64,000 nt of DNA from contig NZ_JAGSOV010000009.1 of assembly GCF_023898865.1 (NCBI RefSeq), forward strand, positions 62,001 to 126,000. The letters are read 5' to 3'. The notes beneath the pieces were generated by a model. The model had not been told where the DNA came from. It saw only the letters and a list, made by a program, of their open reading frames with translations, and did not search any database. A program made the position numbers and the translations under genes. Below, in pieces: positions 8,131 to 16,230 of the stretch. The stretch is from Pseudonocardia humida. Its GTDB lineage: Bacteria > Actinomycetota > Actinomycetes > Mycobacteriales > Pseudonocardiaceae. Positions within the stretch are counted from its first letter, which is position 1; every line of letters begins with the position of its first letter.

Positions 8131-9621
8131 ATGAGAGCTGAGCACGACGACGTCCCCTTCGCCGTGGTCCGCCGCGGGTACGACCGGACCGAGGTCGAGA
8201 ACGGGCTGCGGCGGCTGCGGGCCGAGCTGAACTCGACGATGCTCGCCCGCGACGTCGCCCGCGACGACCTGCGCATGGCGGCCTCGCAGCTGGAGCAGGC
8301 CCGCGGGGAGGCGCACGAGGCCCGGGCGGCGGCGAGCGAGGCCCGCGCCGAGATCGAGCGCCTCACCGCGGCCGTGGCCGAGCTGTCGACCATCCCGTCC
8401 ACGGTCGACGGGATGAGCCGGCGGCTGCAGCAGATGGTGCAGATCGCCCAGAACGACGCCGACGAGATGCGCAGGCGGGCCACCGCGGGTGCCACCCAGG
8501 TGCTGAGCATGGCGCAGGCCGAGGCCGACGAGCTGCTGGAGCGCTCGCACCAGGAGCGCAGCGCGTTCGAGACCGAGCTGCGGGCGGCCCGCGAGACGCT
8601 GCGCGACGAGCTGGAGGAGGGCCGGGCCCGGCTGGAGGGCCTGCGCGCCGACCGCGAGCGCCACATCGAGCAGCTGGCGACCGAGCTGGCCGAGCAGCGG
8701 GCGTCGGCCGAGGCCGAGCTGGACGACGTGCTCACCCAGCGGCGCGAGGCCGTGCTCGACGAGCTCAGCGCCAAGGAGACGCTGGCCCGCACCGAGGCCA
8801 TCCGGATCCGCGACGCCGCCTCCCGGGAGGCCCGCGACCTGCTGGCGCAGGCGAACGCGCAGGCCGAGCTGATCCGCAGCGAGGCCACCGCGAGCGTCGC
8901 CGAGGCGCACCGCGAGCTGGAGGAGCTGCGGATGCTGCAGCACCAGGTCTCCGAGCAGCTGACCTCCGTGCGCGCCCTGCTGGACTGGACGCTGCCGCGG
9001 ATGGCCGGGCCCGGTCCGAGCACCCCCGAGCTGCGGCTCGTCGAGTCCAAGCCGTCCACGCCGGTGGAGCCCACGCCCCTCACCTCGCCCGCCCGCGCGG
9101 GCACCTGGTCGACCGGCGCGTTCCCGATCCGGGACGCCGAGCGGCCCGGCGACGGCGACGAGCCCGTCGAACCGTCCTGGCCCGCCACCAGCCGCACGGA
9201 GGTCGTCACGAGCCGGCCCGGCCCGAGCGGGCTCGGCTCGCGCCCCGGCGACCTGGCCCGGCCGTTCCACCTCCCCGACGACGGCTCCGAAGAGACCCAC
9301 CGCCTGGTCGTCCCCCGTCCGGCGGGACCCGCGGGACCGTCCGAGCCGTTCGGGCCGGCGCGATCGGACGCGGCGGAGCTGTTCACGCACCGCCCGCCCG
9401 CCCCGGCCGAGGACGCGTCCGGCGCGCCCGAGTCGCTGTCGAGCGGCCCGCGCCCCTCCGACCGCCCGGACACCCCCGCGGACGCCGAGGACGCCGACCC
9501 CGACCGCGCCGCGGACACCGCCGACCCGCCGGTCCCGGACCCGCGCCCGCGCCCCGACGACCGGCCGAGTCCGTCGGCCCGCAGCAGCACGGTCACCGCC
9601 GGCTCCCGGTCCGACCGCTGA
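8131..9621 (+). CDS. DivIVA-like coiled-coil protein with disordered tail
   Basis: A 496-residue protein. The N-terminus has a DivIVA/Wag31-type element, FAVVRRGYDRTEVENGLRRL, followed by long coiled coil (about residues 25-290) rich in Ala, Glu, Arg and Leu heptads. The last 200 residues are Pro/Ser/Asp-rich and probably disordered. DivIVA-type proteins sense membrane curvature and scaffold polar growth or septation in actinobacteria; this one is far larger than Wag31 and is not the canonical dcw-cluster gene. It starts at ATG behind GAGGAG with 10-nt spacing. A second protein of the same design follows 44 bp later, so the two probably form an operon and may co-assemble. Confidence 0.8.
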   Translation: MRAEHDDVPFAVVRRGYDRTEVENGLRRLRAELNSTMLARDVARDDLRMAASQLEQARGEAHEARAAASEARAEIERLTAAVAELSTIPSTVDGMSRRLQQMVQIAQNDADEMRRRATAGATQVLSMAQAEADELLERSHQERSAFETELRAARETLRDELEEGRARLEGLRADRERHIEQLATELAEQRASAEAELDDVLTQRREAVLDELSAKETLARTEAIRIRDAASREARDLLAQANAQAELIRSEATASVAEAHRELEELRMLQHQVSEQLTSVRALLDWTLPRMAGPGPSTPELRLVESKPSTPVEPTPLTSPARAGTWSTGAFPIRDAERPGDGDEPVEPSWPATSRTEVVTSRPGPSGLGSRPGDLARPFHLPDDGSEETHRLVVPRPAGPAGPSEPFGPARSDAAELFTHRPPAPAEDASGAPESLSSGPRPSDRPDTPADAEDADPDRAADTADPPVPDPRPRPDDRPSPSARSSTVTAGSRSDR

Positions 9622-9665
9622 TCTTCCCCGTCCCACCGCTCCGCCCCTGACCAGAGGATTTTCCC

Positions 9666-10622
9666 GTGGCCGCCCCGTCAGCCGTCCCGTCCCCCACTTC
9701 CGAGCCGTCCTTCGACACCGTCCTGCGCGGCTACGAGCGCCGCCAGGTCGACGACTTCCTGGCCCAGTGGCGCGCCGAGGTCACCGCTCTGCGCGAGGAG
9801 CTGGCCGAGGCGCAGCGCCAGCGCCAGCTGGCCACCGAGCACGCCGAGGCCACCGAGAAGGAGCTGCGGGAGCTGCGGGCGCGCTCACCGCACGGCGAGC
9901 CCTCCGCCAAGGAGGACGGCTTCGGCTACCGGGCCGAGAAGCTGCTGCGCCTGGCCGAGCAGGAGGCCGCCGAGGCCCGCAGCCACGCCACCAAGGAGTC
10001 GGCCTCGATCATCGAGCGGGCCCGCACCGAGGCCGAGAAGCACCGGCACGAGGTGGAGCAGAGCCTGATCGCGCGGGCCTCGCAGCTGGAGCAGCAGGCC
10101 GCCCAGCGCAACACCGAGCTGCAGGAGCGCGAGCAGCAGATCGCCGACCAGCTGGCCGCGGCCCGCGAGCAGGCCGAGCAGCTGCACGCCACCGCCGCCC
10201 GCGCCGCCGACCGGCTCCGCGAGGAGTCCGAGGCGAACGCGGCCGAGATCCGGCTGCGCGCCGAGACCACCGCGAAGCGCGCCCAGGACCAGGCCGCCCA
10301 GGAGATCGCCCGGCTCAACGGCCTGCAGACCGACATCCGCTCCGAGCTGGGCAGGCTCGCCGACCTGCTGACCAGTGAGCTCGGCAAGGGCGCCGACCCC
10401 CGCCGACCCGCCCCCAACGGCGCGGCGCCCCAGCAGCAGCGCCGCCCGGCGCCCGGTGTCCAGTCGGGGCCGCAGTCCGGGCCGCAGTCGGGGCAGCAGT
10501 CGGGGCAGCAGTCGGGGCAGCAGTCGGGGCAGCAGTCGGGGCAGCAGTCGGGGCCGCAGCCGGCCGCCCAGGCCGGCTCCGACCGACCCGCGCCCGCCCG
10601 CCCGCAGCCCGCGGCCCGCTGA
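9666..10622 (+). CDS. DivIVA-like coiled-coil protein with QSGQ repeat tail
   Basis: A 318-residue companion of the previous gene. FDTVLRGYERRQVDDFLAQW is the DivIVA-like N-terminal element; coiled coil runs from about residue 35 to 240. The tail, about residues 265-297, consists of near-perfect QSGQ/QSGP repeats encoded by a 12-bp DNA tandem array, followed by a Pro/Ala-rich end. It starts at GTG behind AGAGGA. A strong terminator closes the two-gene unit. A membrane-associated or polar scaffold role is inferred from the N-terminal motif only. Confidence 0.8.
   Translation: MAAPSAVPSPTSEPSFDTVLRGYERRQVDDFLAQWRAEVTALREELAEAQRQRQLATEHAEATEKELRELRARSPHGEPSAKEDGFGYRAEKLLRLAEQEAAEARSHATKESASIIERARTEAEKHRHEVEQSLIARASQLEQQAAQRNTELQEREQQIADQLAAAREQAEQLHATAARAADRLREESEANAAEIRLRAETTAKRAQDQAAQEIARLNGLQTDIRSELGRLADLLTSELGKGADPRRPAPNGAAPQQQRRPAPGVQSGPQSGPQSGQQSGQQSGQQSGQQSGQQSGPQPAAQAGSDRPAPARPQPAAR
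10461..10556 (+). repeat. 12-bp tandem repeat, eight units, inside a coding sequence
   Basis: Eight consecutive 12-bp units of consensus CAGTCGGGGCAG encode the QSGQ repeats of the second coiled-coil protein. The five central units are identical; units 1, 2 and 8 differ by one or two bases. The unit length is a multiple of three, so gain or loss of units keeps the frame. It is a likely length-polymorphic locus between strains. Confidence 0.95.
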
Positions 10623-10630
10623 CCCCTCTC

Positions 10631-10675
10631 ACGACCGCAGCCGCACAGCCCTCGTGGCTGTGCGGCTGCGGTCGT
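10631..10675. terminator. Strong bidirectional hairpin terminator
   Basis: A perfect inverted repeat with 20-bp arms (10631-10650 and 10656-10675) and a 5-nt loop CTCGT sits 8 bp after the stop of the coiled-coil gene and 14 bp beyond the stop of the convergent DUF475 gene. There is no long T-tract on either side, as is common in very GC-rich actinobacteria. It can serve both converging transcripts. Confidence 0.9.
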
Positions 10676-10689
10676 TCCGGGGAGCTCGC

Positions 10690-11817
10690 TCAGATCTGGA
10701 GGTGCTCCCGGTCCGGCTCCACCACCGGGACCTCCTCGCCCCGCGCGGCGATCCGGCGGTTGCGCACGATGCTCGACACCAGCGCGCCGAGGATGAACAC
10801 CACGCCGAGCAGGCCGGTGACGACCTCGTTGACGTGGTACCCGATGCCCACCAGCAGGATCACCGACAGCGCGCCGATCGCCCAGTGCGCGCCGTGCTCC
10901 AGGTAGACGTAGTCGGCGAGGGTGCCCTTGCGGACCAGGAACACGGTCAGCGACCGGACGAACATGGCGCCGATCAGGCCGAGGCCGAGCGCGATGATGA
11001 TCGGGTCGGTGGTGATGGCGAACGCGCCGATCACGCCGTCGAAGGAGAACGCGGCGTCGAGCACCTCGAGGTAGAGGAACAGGAAGAAGCCCGCCTTGCC
11101 GCTCGCCTTGGCCAGCTCGGAGGGGCCGGAGCGGGCGGGCTGGGCGTCCTGCTCCTCGAGCTTCTCGATCTGCTGGTCGCCCGCCTGCTCGAAGAAGTCG
11201 CCCAGGCCGTTGACCGCGAGGTAGGTGACCGCGCCCAGGGCCCCGGCCACCAGCACGACCGCGGGCTCCTCGGCGAGGCCCTGGGCGAGCAGCACGAGCA
11301 CGACGAGCGCGATGACGATGGAGAGCCGGTTCAGCTGGCCGATCCGGGCCAGCGGCTTCTCCAGCCAGGTCAGCCAGGTGTGCTCGCGCTCCTCGAACAC
11401 CCAGTCCAGGAACAGCATGAACAGGAACATGCCGCCGAACGCCGCGATCTGCGGGTAGGCCTCGTTGAGCAGGGCGGCGTAGCTGGTCGGATCGTCCTCC
11501 GGGCGGCGTTCGAGGGCCAGCGTGAGCGCCTCGACCGGGTTGAGGTCCGCCGTCACCGCCACGATGACCAGCGGGAACACCAGCCGCATGCCGAACACGG
11601 CGATGAAGATGCCGATCGTGAGGAAGATCTTCTGCCAGAACGCGTTCATGCGCTCCAGCACGGTCGCGTTGACGACCGCGTTGTCGAACGACAGCGACAC
11701 CTCGAGCACGCCGAGGATGGCGCACAGGAGCAGCGCCTCCCAGCCGCCGTACAGGAATGCGATCACCAGCGACACCACGGTGACCGCGTACGACCAGCCG
11801 AAGATCCTTAAGTTCAT
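10690..11817 (-). CDS. DUF475 / TerC-YkoY family integral membrane protein
   Basis: A 375-residue polytopic membrane protein with about nine hydrophobic segments. It carries the paired acidic motifs of the TerC superfamily, EVSLSFDNAVVNATVL near the N-terminus and EVLDAAFSFDGVIGAF in the second half. Relatives take part in metal homeostasis, Mn(II) export or metalation of secreted proteins, and in tellurite-resistance stress complexes. The ATG at 11817 begins MNLRIFGWSYAVTVV; the upstream frame is open but lacks coding character. The start codon abuts a perfect inverted repeat, annotated separately, which may control translation. Confidence 0.88.
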   Translation of the reverse strand: MNLRIFGWSYAVTVVSLVIAFLYGGWEALLLCAILGVLEVSLSFDNAVVNATVLERMNAFWQKIFLTIGIFIAVFGMRLVFPLVIVAVTADLNPVEALTLALERRPEDDPTSYAALLNEAYPQIAAFGGMFLFMLFLDWVFEEREHTWLTWLEKPLARIGQLNRLSIVIALVVLVLLAQGLAEEPAVVLVAGALGAVTYLAVNGLGDFFEQAGDQQIEKLEEQDAQPARSGPSELAKASGKAGFFLFLYLEVLDAAFSFDGVIGAFAITTDPIIIALGLGLIGAMFVRSLTVFLVRKGTLADYVYLEHGAHWAIGALSVILLVGIGYHVNEVVTGLLGVVFILGALVSSIVRNRRIAARGEEVPVVEPDREHLQI

Positions 11818-11859
11818 GGGGTGCTCGTCCGTTCCGTCGCGCGTCTGATCGAGCACCCC
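11818..11859 (-). promoter_or_regulatory. Inverted repeat directly abutting the DUF475 start codon
   Basis: In the 5' leader of the DUF475 gene, GGGGTGCTCG (11850-11859) pairs perfectly with CGAGCACCCC (11818-11827), whose last base is the base before the ATG. The 22-nt loop contains GGAACGGAC, the only ribosome-binding-like stretch. Folding would occlude the initiation region, so translation control is plausible. TerC/YkoY relatives are often under the yybP-ykoY manganese riboswitch, but I could not match that consensus here. Confidence 0.55.
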
Positions 11860-12154
11860 GTCGCCCCTCGTGGTCCCGTGAACCCACCGGGGACGCGATG
11901 ACGCCCGCTTAGCGTCCATCGTCTGACATGTCCGTTTGGTAGCGGTAAGCGGGGACTCCGCGAGCGGCCCGTGTGGCGCATCCCACGCAGGCGAAAGGAG
12001 GGGCCTCACGGGCACCGGACCGGCTGCGCCCGACGGGCCGGCGGCCGCCCGGGCGCAGCGCGGCGCTGCGGAGCCTCCGCACGGCGCAACGGCGCTGGTG
12101 GCCGACGGGAAGCCGGGAGAACCTCCTCGCAGGCGACGGGCGTCGGGAGGCCGG
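11860..12154. other. Divergent intergenic region, no gene recognised
   Basis: Together with the hairpin this 337-bp region separates the DUF475 gene from a small plus-strand gene. It must contain the promoter of each. The plus-strand part is very GC-rich, with a GGGAGG ribosome binding site at 12145-12150. No open frame with family resemblance or RNA motif is recognised. Confidence 0.4.
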
Positions 12155-12445
12155 ATGAGCGGTGTGTTCGGGCAGCGGGTGGTGCTGAGCCAGGGTCGGG
12201 GCCCCGACGTCGAGCTGCGGGTGACCGGTACGGCGCTCTACGCGACCTACGAGACGCTCGACGGCTACCCGGCCGTCTACGACCCGTACCGCGAGCTGTT
12301 CTGCTTCGCGCGGCTCTCGCCGGAGGGCGCCTTCCTGTCGACGCGGGTGTCGGTGCTGTCGCCGCCACCGCCCGGGCTGCGCCGCCACGTGCACGAGGCC
12401 GACCACGTGCGCGCCGCGAAGATCGCCGCACTGACCCGGCGCTGA
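12155..12445 (+). CDS. Small hypothetical protein
   Basis: A 96-residue protein starting at ATG 4 nt behind GGGAGG. The segment ALYATYETLDGYPAVYDP followed by FCFARLSPEG resembles, by eye, the prodomain-like region found before the catalytic domain of some M6-type metallopeptidases, but the peptidase itself is absent and I do not assign a function. The C-terminal half is rich in Arg and His (LRRHVHEADHVRAAKIA). It could be a stand-alone domain or a remnant of a longer gene. Confidence 0.6.
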   Translation: MSGVFGQRVVLSQGRGPDVELRVTGTALYATYETLDGYPAVYDPYRELFCFARLSPEGAFLSTRVSVLSPPPPGLRRHVHEADHVRAAKIAALTRR

Positions 12446-12722
12446 GCAGCGGGATGCCGACGACGGGTCTTGACCACGAGCGGTGTAGCCGATCCCGGGC
12501 CCGGGGGAGCCACAGTGAGATCTGCGCTCTTCGCGCGCCCGCAGCCTGTCACGGAGCGTGGTCGTCGGGGCCGCCGGTCGACCGCCGGCGTCGCTTCCGC
12601 AGTCGTCGCGTCGGGCACCGGCGGGCACTCACCGCGAATCCACCGAACTCCACACCTGGCAGTGCGCCGACGGATACGATTTCCTCGGACTCGGCACTGA
12701 CCCATCTGGAGTGGATGCGATC

Positions 12723-13331
12723 ATGGACGCACGTTTTCGTCGGTGGCTCATCCGCGTCCTGATCGGACTGGGCGGCGTCGTCGGCGTCCTGTTGGTGTCG
12801 CCGCTCCTACTGGTGATCGTCGACGCGATACTGACCGTCGACTGGGGCCGCCTCACCGAGATCGGCCAGAGCTACACCGGCGTTTCGGCGATCTTGTCCG
12901 CCGTCGCCCTGGTGGGCGTCACGCTCTCGATCCGGCTGCAGGCCAAGCAAACGGCATTGATGCAGCAGCAGACCGTCCGCGAACTCCAGTTCGACATGCT
13001 CCGGATGGCAGCTGCGGACCCCGCGCTCGCCCCGGTCACGGGGGCCGCACTACCGGAGGGCGACGAGAGTCACGAAGCTTTCAAGCTGCACGTCTTCCAG
13101 TCCCAGTTCTTCAGGTACCTCGAATACGGATACCTGGTCGGAGAGTACTCCGACCAGAACCTCGAGAACCTCCTGGTGCGGGAGCTCTTCCCGGTTCCCA
13201 GCAATCGGGCGTGGTGGTCCCGAGTGCGGACGTATTGGATCCCGGCGAACAGCACCGGCAAGAAGCGGAGGTTCATCGACGTCGTGGAGCGGGCTTATGC
13301 GGCGACGGAGACGCGACCGTCAGCGGAGTGA
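12723..13331 (+). CDS. DUF6082 family membrane protein
   Basis: A 202-residue protein with two N-terminal hydrophobic segments (about residues 10-37 and 50-70), then a soluble domain with LQAKQTALMQQQTVRELQFD and a mostly helical C-terminus. This layout and the sequence around ILSAVALVGVTLSIRLQAKQ match the DUF6082 family of actinomycetes, often next to regulatory or transferred genes. Function unknown. Codon choice differs from neighbours: CGT, TTT, ATA, CTA and TTG all occur early, so recent acquisition is likely. ATG preceded by a weak GGAG. Confidence 0.75.
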   Translation: MDARFRRWLIRVLIGLGGVVGVLLVSPLLLVIVDAILTVDWGRLTEIGQSYTGVSAILSAVALVGVTLSIRLQAKQTALMQQQTVRELQFDMLRMAAADPALAPVTGAALPEGDESHEAFKLHVFQSQFFRYLEYGYLVGEYSDQNLENLLVRELFPVPSNRAWWSRVRTYWIPANSTGKKRRFIDVVERAYAATETRPSAE

Positions 13332-13643
13332 GTGTTGCCTCGCGATTCGCCTCAGATACAGCGGTGTCCGCCATCGCCTCCGCGCCGTCCGGTTCGTCGG
13401 CGGTGCAGCGACTCAGTTCCCATCGGTATGCCCACCCTCACCCCGGGCGCACAGTCACTCTACGCTCCACCCCTTCACTCCATGGAACGATGTCGTGGTG
13501 CCGCTCACTGGTTGTAGCGTTCTCTCCATGAGTCCGGGGCAAGATCGGTGCACTGTTTTCGCCACCCCGAGCCGGCAGCGGCTCGATGGTTCCGCCCCCC
13601 GGCCCGTCGAGCCGCCGCCCACCACCGCCAGCACCACCATTCG
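13332..13643. other. Less GC-rich intergenic region, no gene recognised
   Basis: This 312-bp stretch continues the lower-GC character of the preceding DUF6082 gene. Short open frames occur on both strands, but none has consistent codon bias, a ribosome binding site or a recognisable motif. It probably carries the promoter of the following small gene and marks the end of a transferred segment. Confidence 0.4.
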
Positions 13644-13994
13644 ATGAGCGCCTACCGCCTGCAGGCCAGGCGCGCGATCGGCGGCCCCGGCCGGCGCAAG
13701 GAGGAGACCCGCCTCGCCGAGGCGGACGACCTCGACACCGCGACCGGCACCGCCCGGGCCCTCGCCGCCGACGGCTTCACCGTCTGGATCTTCCGCCGTG
13801 CCGACCGTCCCCGGCTCAGCGCCGCGCCGCACCCGCTGCGCCTGGTGACGACGATCGACCCGCCGCAGACCGAGGCCGACGACCGGCGCGGCCGCCCCGA
13901 GCGCCGGCCGGTCCGCCCGGTCGTGCCGACGGCGCACCCGGTCGCCGGGCCCGTCGCCCTCGACGAGCAGCGCGCGCTGCGCCGGGCCAGGTAG
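13644..13994 (+). CDS. Hypothetical protein
   Basis: A 116-residue protein of unrecognised family. Residues 30-55 include DTATGTARALAADGFTVWIF, which reads as a helix-strand pair, and the C-terminus is Arg/Pro-rich. Codon use is normal for the window, unlike the segment before it. No clear ribosome binding site is visible, so the start is uncertain. It converges on the flavodoxin-like gene. Confidence 0.5.
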   Translation: MSAYRLQARRAIGGPGRRKEETRLAEADDLDTATGTARALAADGFTVWIFRRADRPRLSAAPHPLRLVTTIDPPQTEADDRRGRPERRPVRPVVPTAHPVAGPVALDEQRALRRAR

Positions 13995-14010
13995 CCGGCC
14001 TGCCCTCGGC

Positions 14011-14619
14011 TCAGGAGGTCGCGGGGTACGGGGCGTCGCGCAGCAGCCGGGCCAGGTGCGCTGCGTTGGCGGCCAGCGTGCGCGTCGTCGCCGCCACCGG
14101 CTCCGGGGTGCTGTCGAGGTCCTTGTAGTCCACGCCCGACATCGCTTCGCCGTTCCAGTAGACCGAGCCCTGCGCGGGCACGCTGAAGCCGACGTCGTTC
14201 AGGGCCTGGAACATGTCGGCGACGATCTTGTGGGCGCCGTCCTCGTTGCCGACCACGGCCACCGCGGCGACCTTGCCGAACAGGATCGGGCGGCCCTCGT
14301 CGTCGGTCTCGGAGAGCTCGGCGTCCAGGCGCTCCAGCACCCGCTGGGCCACGCTGCTGGCGTGCCCGACCCAGGTCGGCGTGGCCAGCAGCACGATGTC
14401 GGCGGCGAGCAGCCGGGCGCGCAGCGGGGGCCAGGCGTCGCCGTCGCCCATGTCCTTCTCGACACCGGGACGGACGTCGTGGTCGACGACGCGGATCGTG
14501 TCGCCGACGACGTCGTGCTCCTTGAGCGCGGCCAGCACCTGGTCGATCATCAGCTGGGTGCTCGACCCGGCGGGCGACGGGCTCAACGTGCAGTTCAAGG
14601 CGAGGGCGGACAGAGTCAT
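14011..14619 (-). CDS. Flavodoxin-like / NADPH-dependent FMN reductase family protein
   Basis: A 202-residue flavodoxin-fold protein. LNCTLSPSPAGSSTQLMIDQ near the N-terminus is the FMN-phosphate-binding loop, and ATPTWVGHASS fits the second FMN-contacting loop. VAVVGNEDGAHKIVADM completes the core. These proteins use FMN to reduce quinones, azo compounds or metals in the cytosol. The ATG at 14619 is chosen because translation upstream reads as low-complexity linker; the ribosome binding site is weak. Confidence 0.85.
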   Translation of the reverse strand: MTLSALALNCTLSPSPAGSSTQLMIDQVLAALKEHDVVGDTIRVVDHDVRPGVEKDMGDGDAWPPLRARLLAADIVLLATPTWVGHASSVAQRVLERLDAELSETDDEGRPILFGKVAAVAVVGNEDGAHKIVADMFQALNDVGFSVPAQGSVYWNGEAMSGVDYKDLDSTPEPVAATTRTLAANAAHLARLLRDAPYPATS

Positions 14620-14667
14620 GGACTCGGTTACCACCCCTGCGGCGGGGGAAACGCCCGCCCGCACCGA

Positions 14668-15936
14668 TCAGCCGGGGTCGCTGCCGCCTGCCGCCTCCGT
14701 CGTCCCGGTCTCCTCCTCGGGGCGCTCCACGACCCGGCGGCCCAGCACCTCGGCGTAGACGGCCGCGGTGGCGGCGGCGATCCGCGACCAGGTGTAGCGG
14801 GAGAGCACGCGGTCGCGCCCGGCGATGCCGTAGGCGACCGGCATGGCCCGGTCGGCGAGCAGCCCGCGCAGGACGTCGGCGAGCTTGTCGGGCCGGCGGG
14901 GCGCCACCAGCAGCCCGGTCACCCGGTCGACGACGGTGTCCTTCATCCCGCCGACGGCGGTCGCCACGACCGCGCGACCGCAGGCCATCGCCTCCAGCGC
15001 GACCATGCCGAACGGCTGGTCGCGCGGCGCGCAGACCACGGCGTCGGCCGAGCGCAGCAGGGCGGGCACGGTGTCGCGGGCGACGGGGCCGAGGAAGCGC
15101 ACGCGGTCGGCCGCGCCCACGGCCGCGGCCACCCCGAACAGCCGGCGCAGGTCCGGGTCGGCGCCCGGGCCCTCCCCCGCCGCGGACCCCCCGCCGACCA
15201 GCAGCTCGGCGTCGGGCACGCGGGCCAGCGCGGTGATCACGTCGTCGACGCCGCCGCGCGGCGCGAGCCGGCCCAGTACGACCAGCCGGGGCCGCTCACC
15301 GCGGACCAGGGTGGTGCCGTCCGGGCGGAACGCCTCGACGTCGACGCCGCTGGGGACGATCGAGATCCGCTTGCGCGGAGCGGCCATCCGGACCAGCTCG
15401 AACAGCTCGTCCTCGCAGGTGGCCACGACCCGGTCGGCCCGCCGGGAGATCACCTGCTCGGCGGACGGCCGGCCGGCCGGGCCGGTGCGGTGCTCGCCGT
15501 GGTAGCGGCGCTCGACGTGGCCCAGCCCGTGGAAGGTCTGCACGAGCGGGACGTCCAGGTCGCGCACCGCGGCCGTCGCGGCCAGCCCGGACATCCAGTG
15601 GTGGGCGTGCACCACGTCCGGTCGGTCGGCGCGCCAGAGCCGGACGAGCTCGTCGGCCAGCTTCGGCACGTGCGCCACCAGGCGGTCGGCGGGCAGGTGG
15701 GTCGCGGGCCCGGCCGTGACGTGGTGGACGTGCGCACTGCCGCCCGACGGGTCCGCGGCCAGCTCGACGACGTCGGGCAGGTCGGGCGAGTCGCGCCGGG
15801 TCAGCACCGTGACCCGGTGCCCGGCGGCGGCCAGGCCCACGGCCAGCCCGCGCACGTGCACGTTCTGCCCGCCCGCGCCGGGGTCTCCGGGAGCGGCCAG
15901 CGGGCTCGCGTGCTGCGACACCATCGCGACGTGCAT
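14668..15936 (-). CDS. GT4-family glycosyltransferase
   Basis: A 422-residue GT-B-fold glycosyltransferase. The acceptor-side N-terminus has GDPGAGGQNVHVRGLAVGLA, the centre has the linker strand RLVVLGRLAPRGGVDD, and the donor-binding motif QPFGMVALEAMACGRAVVA is intact. Relatives include sucrose-phosphate-synthase-like and MshA-like enzymes, but donor and acceptor cannot be told. ATG after GGGAGGAA. The stop lies 48 bp before the flavodoxin-like start, so the two could be cotranscribed. Confidence 0.88.
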   Translation of the reverse strand: MHVAMVSQHASPLAAPGDPGAGGQNVHVRGLAVGLAAAGHRVTVLTRRDSPDLPDVVELAADPSGGSAHVHHVTAGPATHLPADRLVAHVPKLADELVRLWRADRPDVVHAHHWMSGLAATAAVRDLDVPLVQTFHGLGHVERRYHGEHRTGPAGRPSAEQVISRRADRVVATCEDELFELVRMAAPRKRISIVPSGVDVEAFRPDGTTLVRGERPRLVVLGRLAPRGGVDDVITALARVPDAELLVGGGSAAGEGPGADPDLRRLFGVAAAVGAADRVRFLGPVARDTVPALLRSADAVVCAPRDQPFGMVALEAMACGRAVVATAVGGMKDTVVDRVTGLLVAPRRPDKLADVLRGLLADRAMPVAYGIAGRDRVLSRYTWSRIAAATAAVYAEVLGRRVVERPEEETGTTEAAGGSDPG

Positions 15937-16230
15937 GCTCAGTTCCTCCCGGCGGGGTGGTTCGTCACGGCGTCGACGGGTATGCCCCCGAAACGCAGGA
16001 CGGCAGGGGCGGGTTGGATGCAGAGCGGAGGCCGGACCAGGAAGGGCTGAACACGACCCGGCACCGCGATGGCGATGCCGCACCCACCTGGCTGCGCGGT
16101 CCCGACGGGTCGGGCAGAAGACGCCATGACAGGGATATGGCCGGTCTCGACCGCTCTAAACGCGCGGACCGCAGATACTACTCTGCGTAGCACTGAACGG
16201 CCGGTCTCCGAGCCGGACGGGAGGAGATCG

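Noticed and set aside
10461-10556. Tandem repeats as a possible CRISPR array
   Set aside because: Units are 12 bp, contiguous, without spacers, and lie in frame within a protein tail; no cas gene is present.
11818-12154. yybP-ykoY manganese riboswitch upstream of the DUF475 gene
   Set aside because: The expected conserved core could not be matched on the minus strand; only a simple inverted repeat is supported.
12470-12700. A 76-codon plus-strand frame before DUF6082
   Set aside because: No ribosome binding site, Arg-rich shadow-like composition and no family resemblance.
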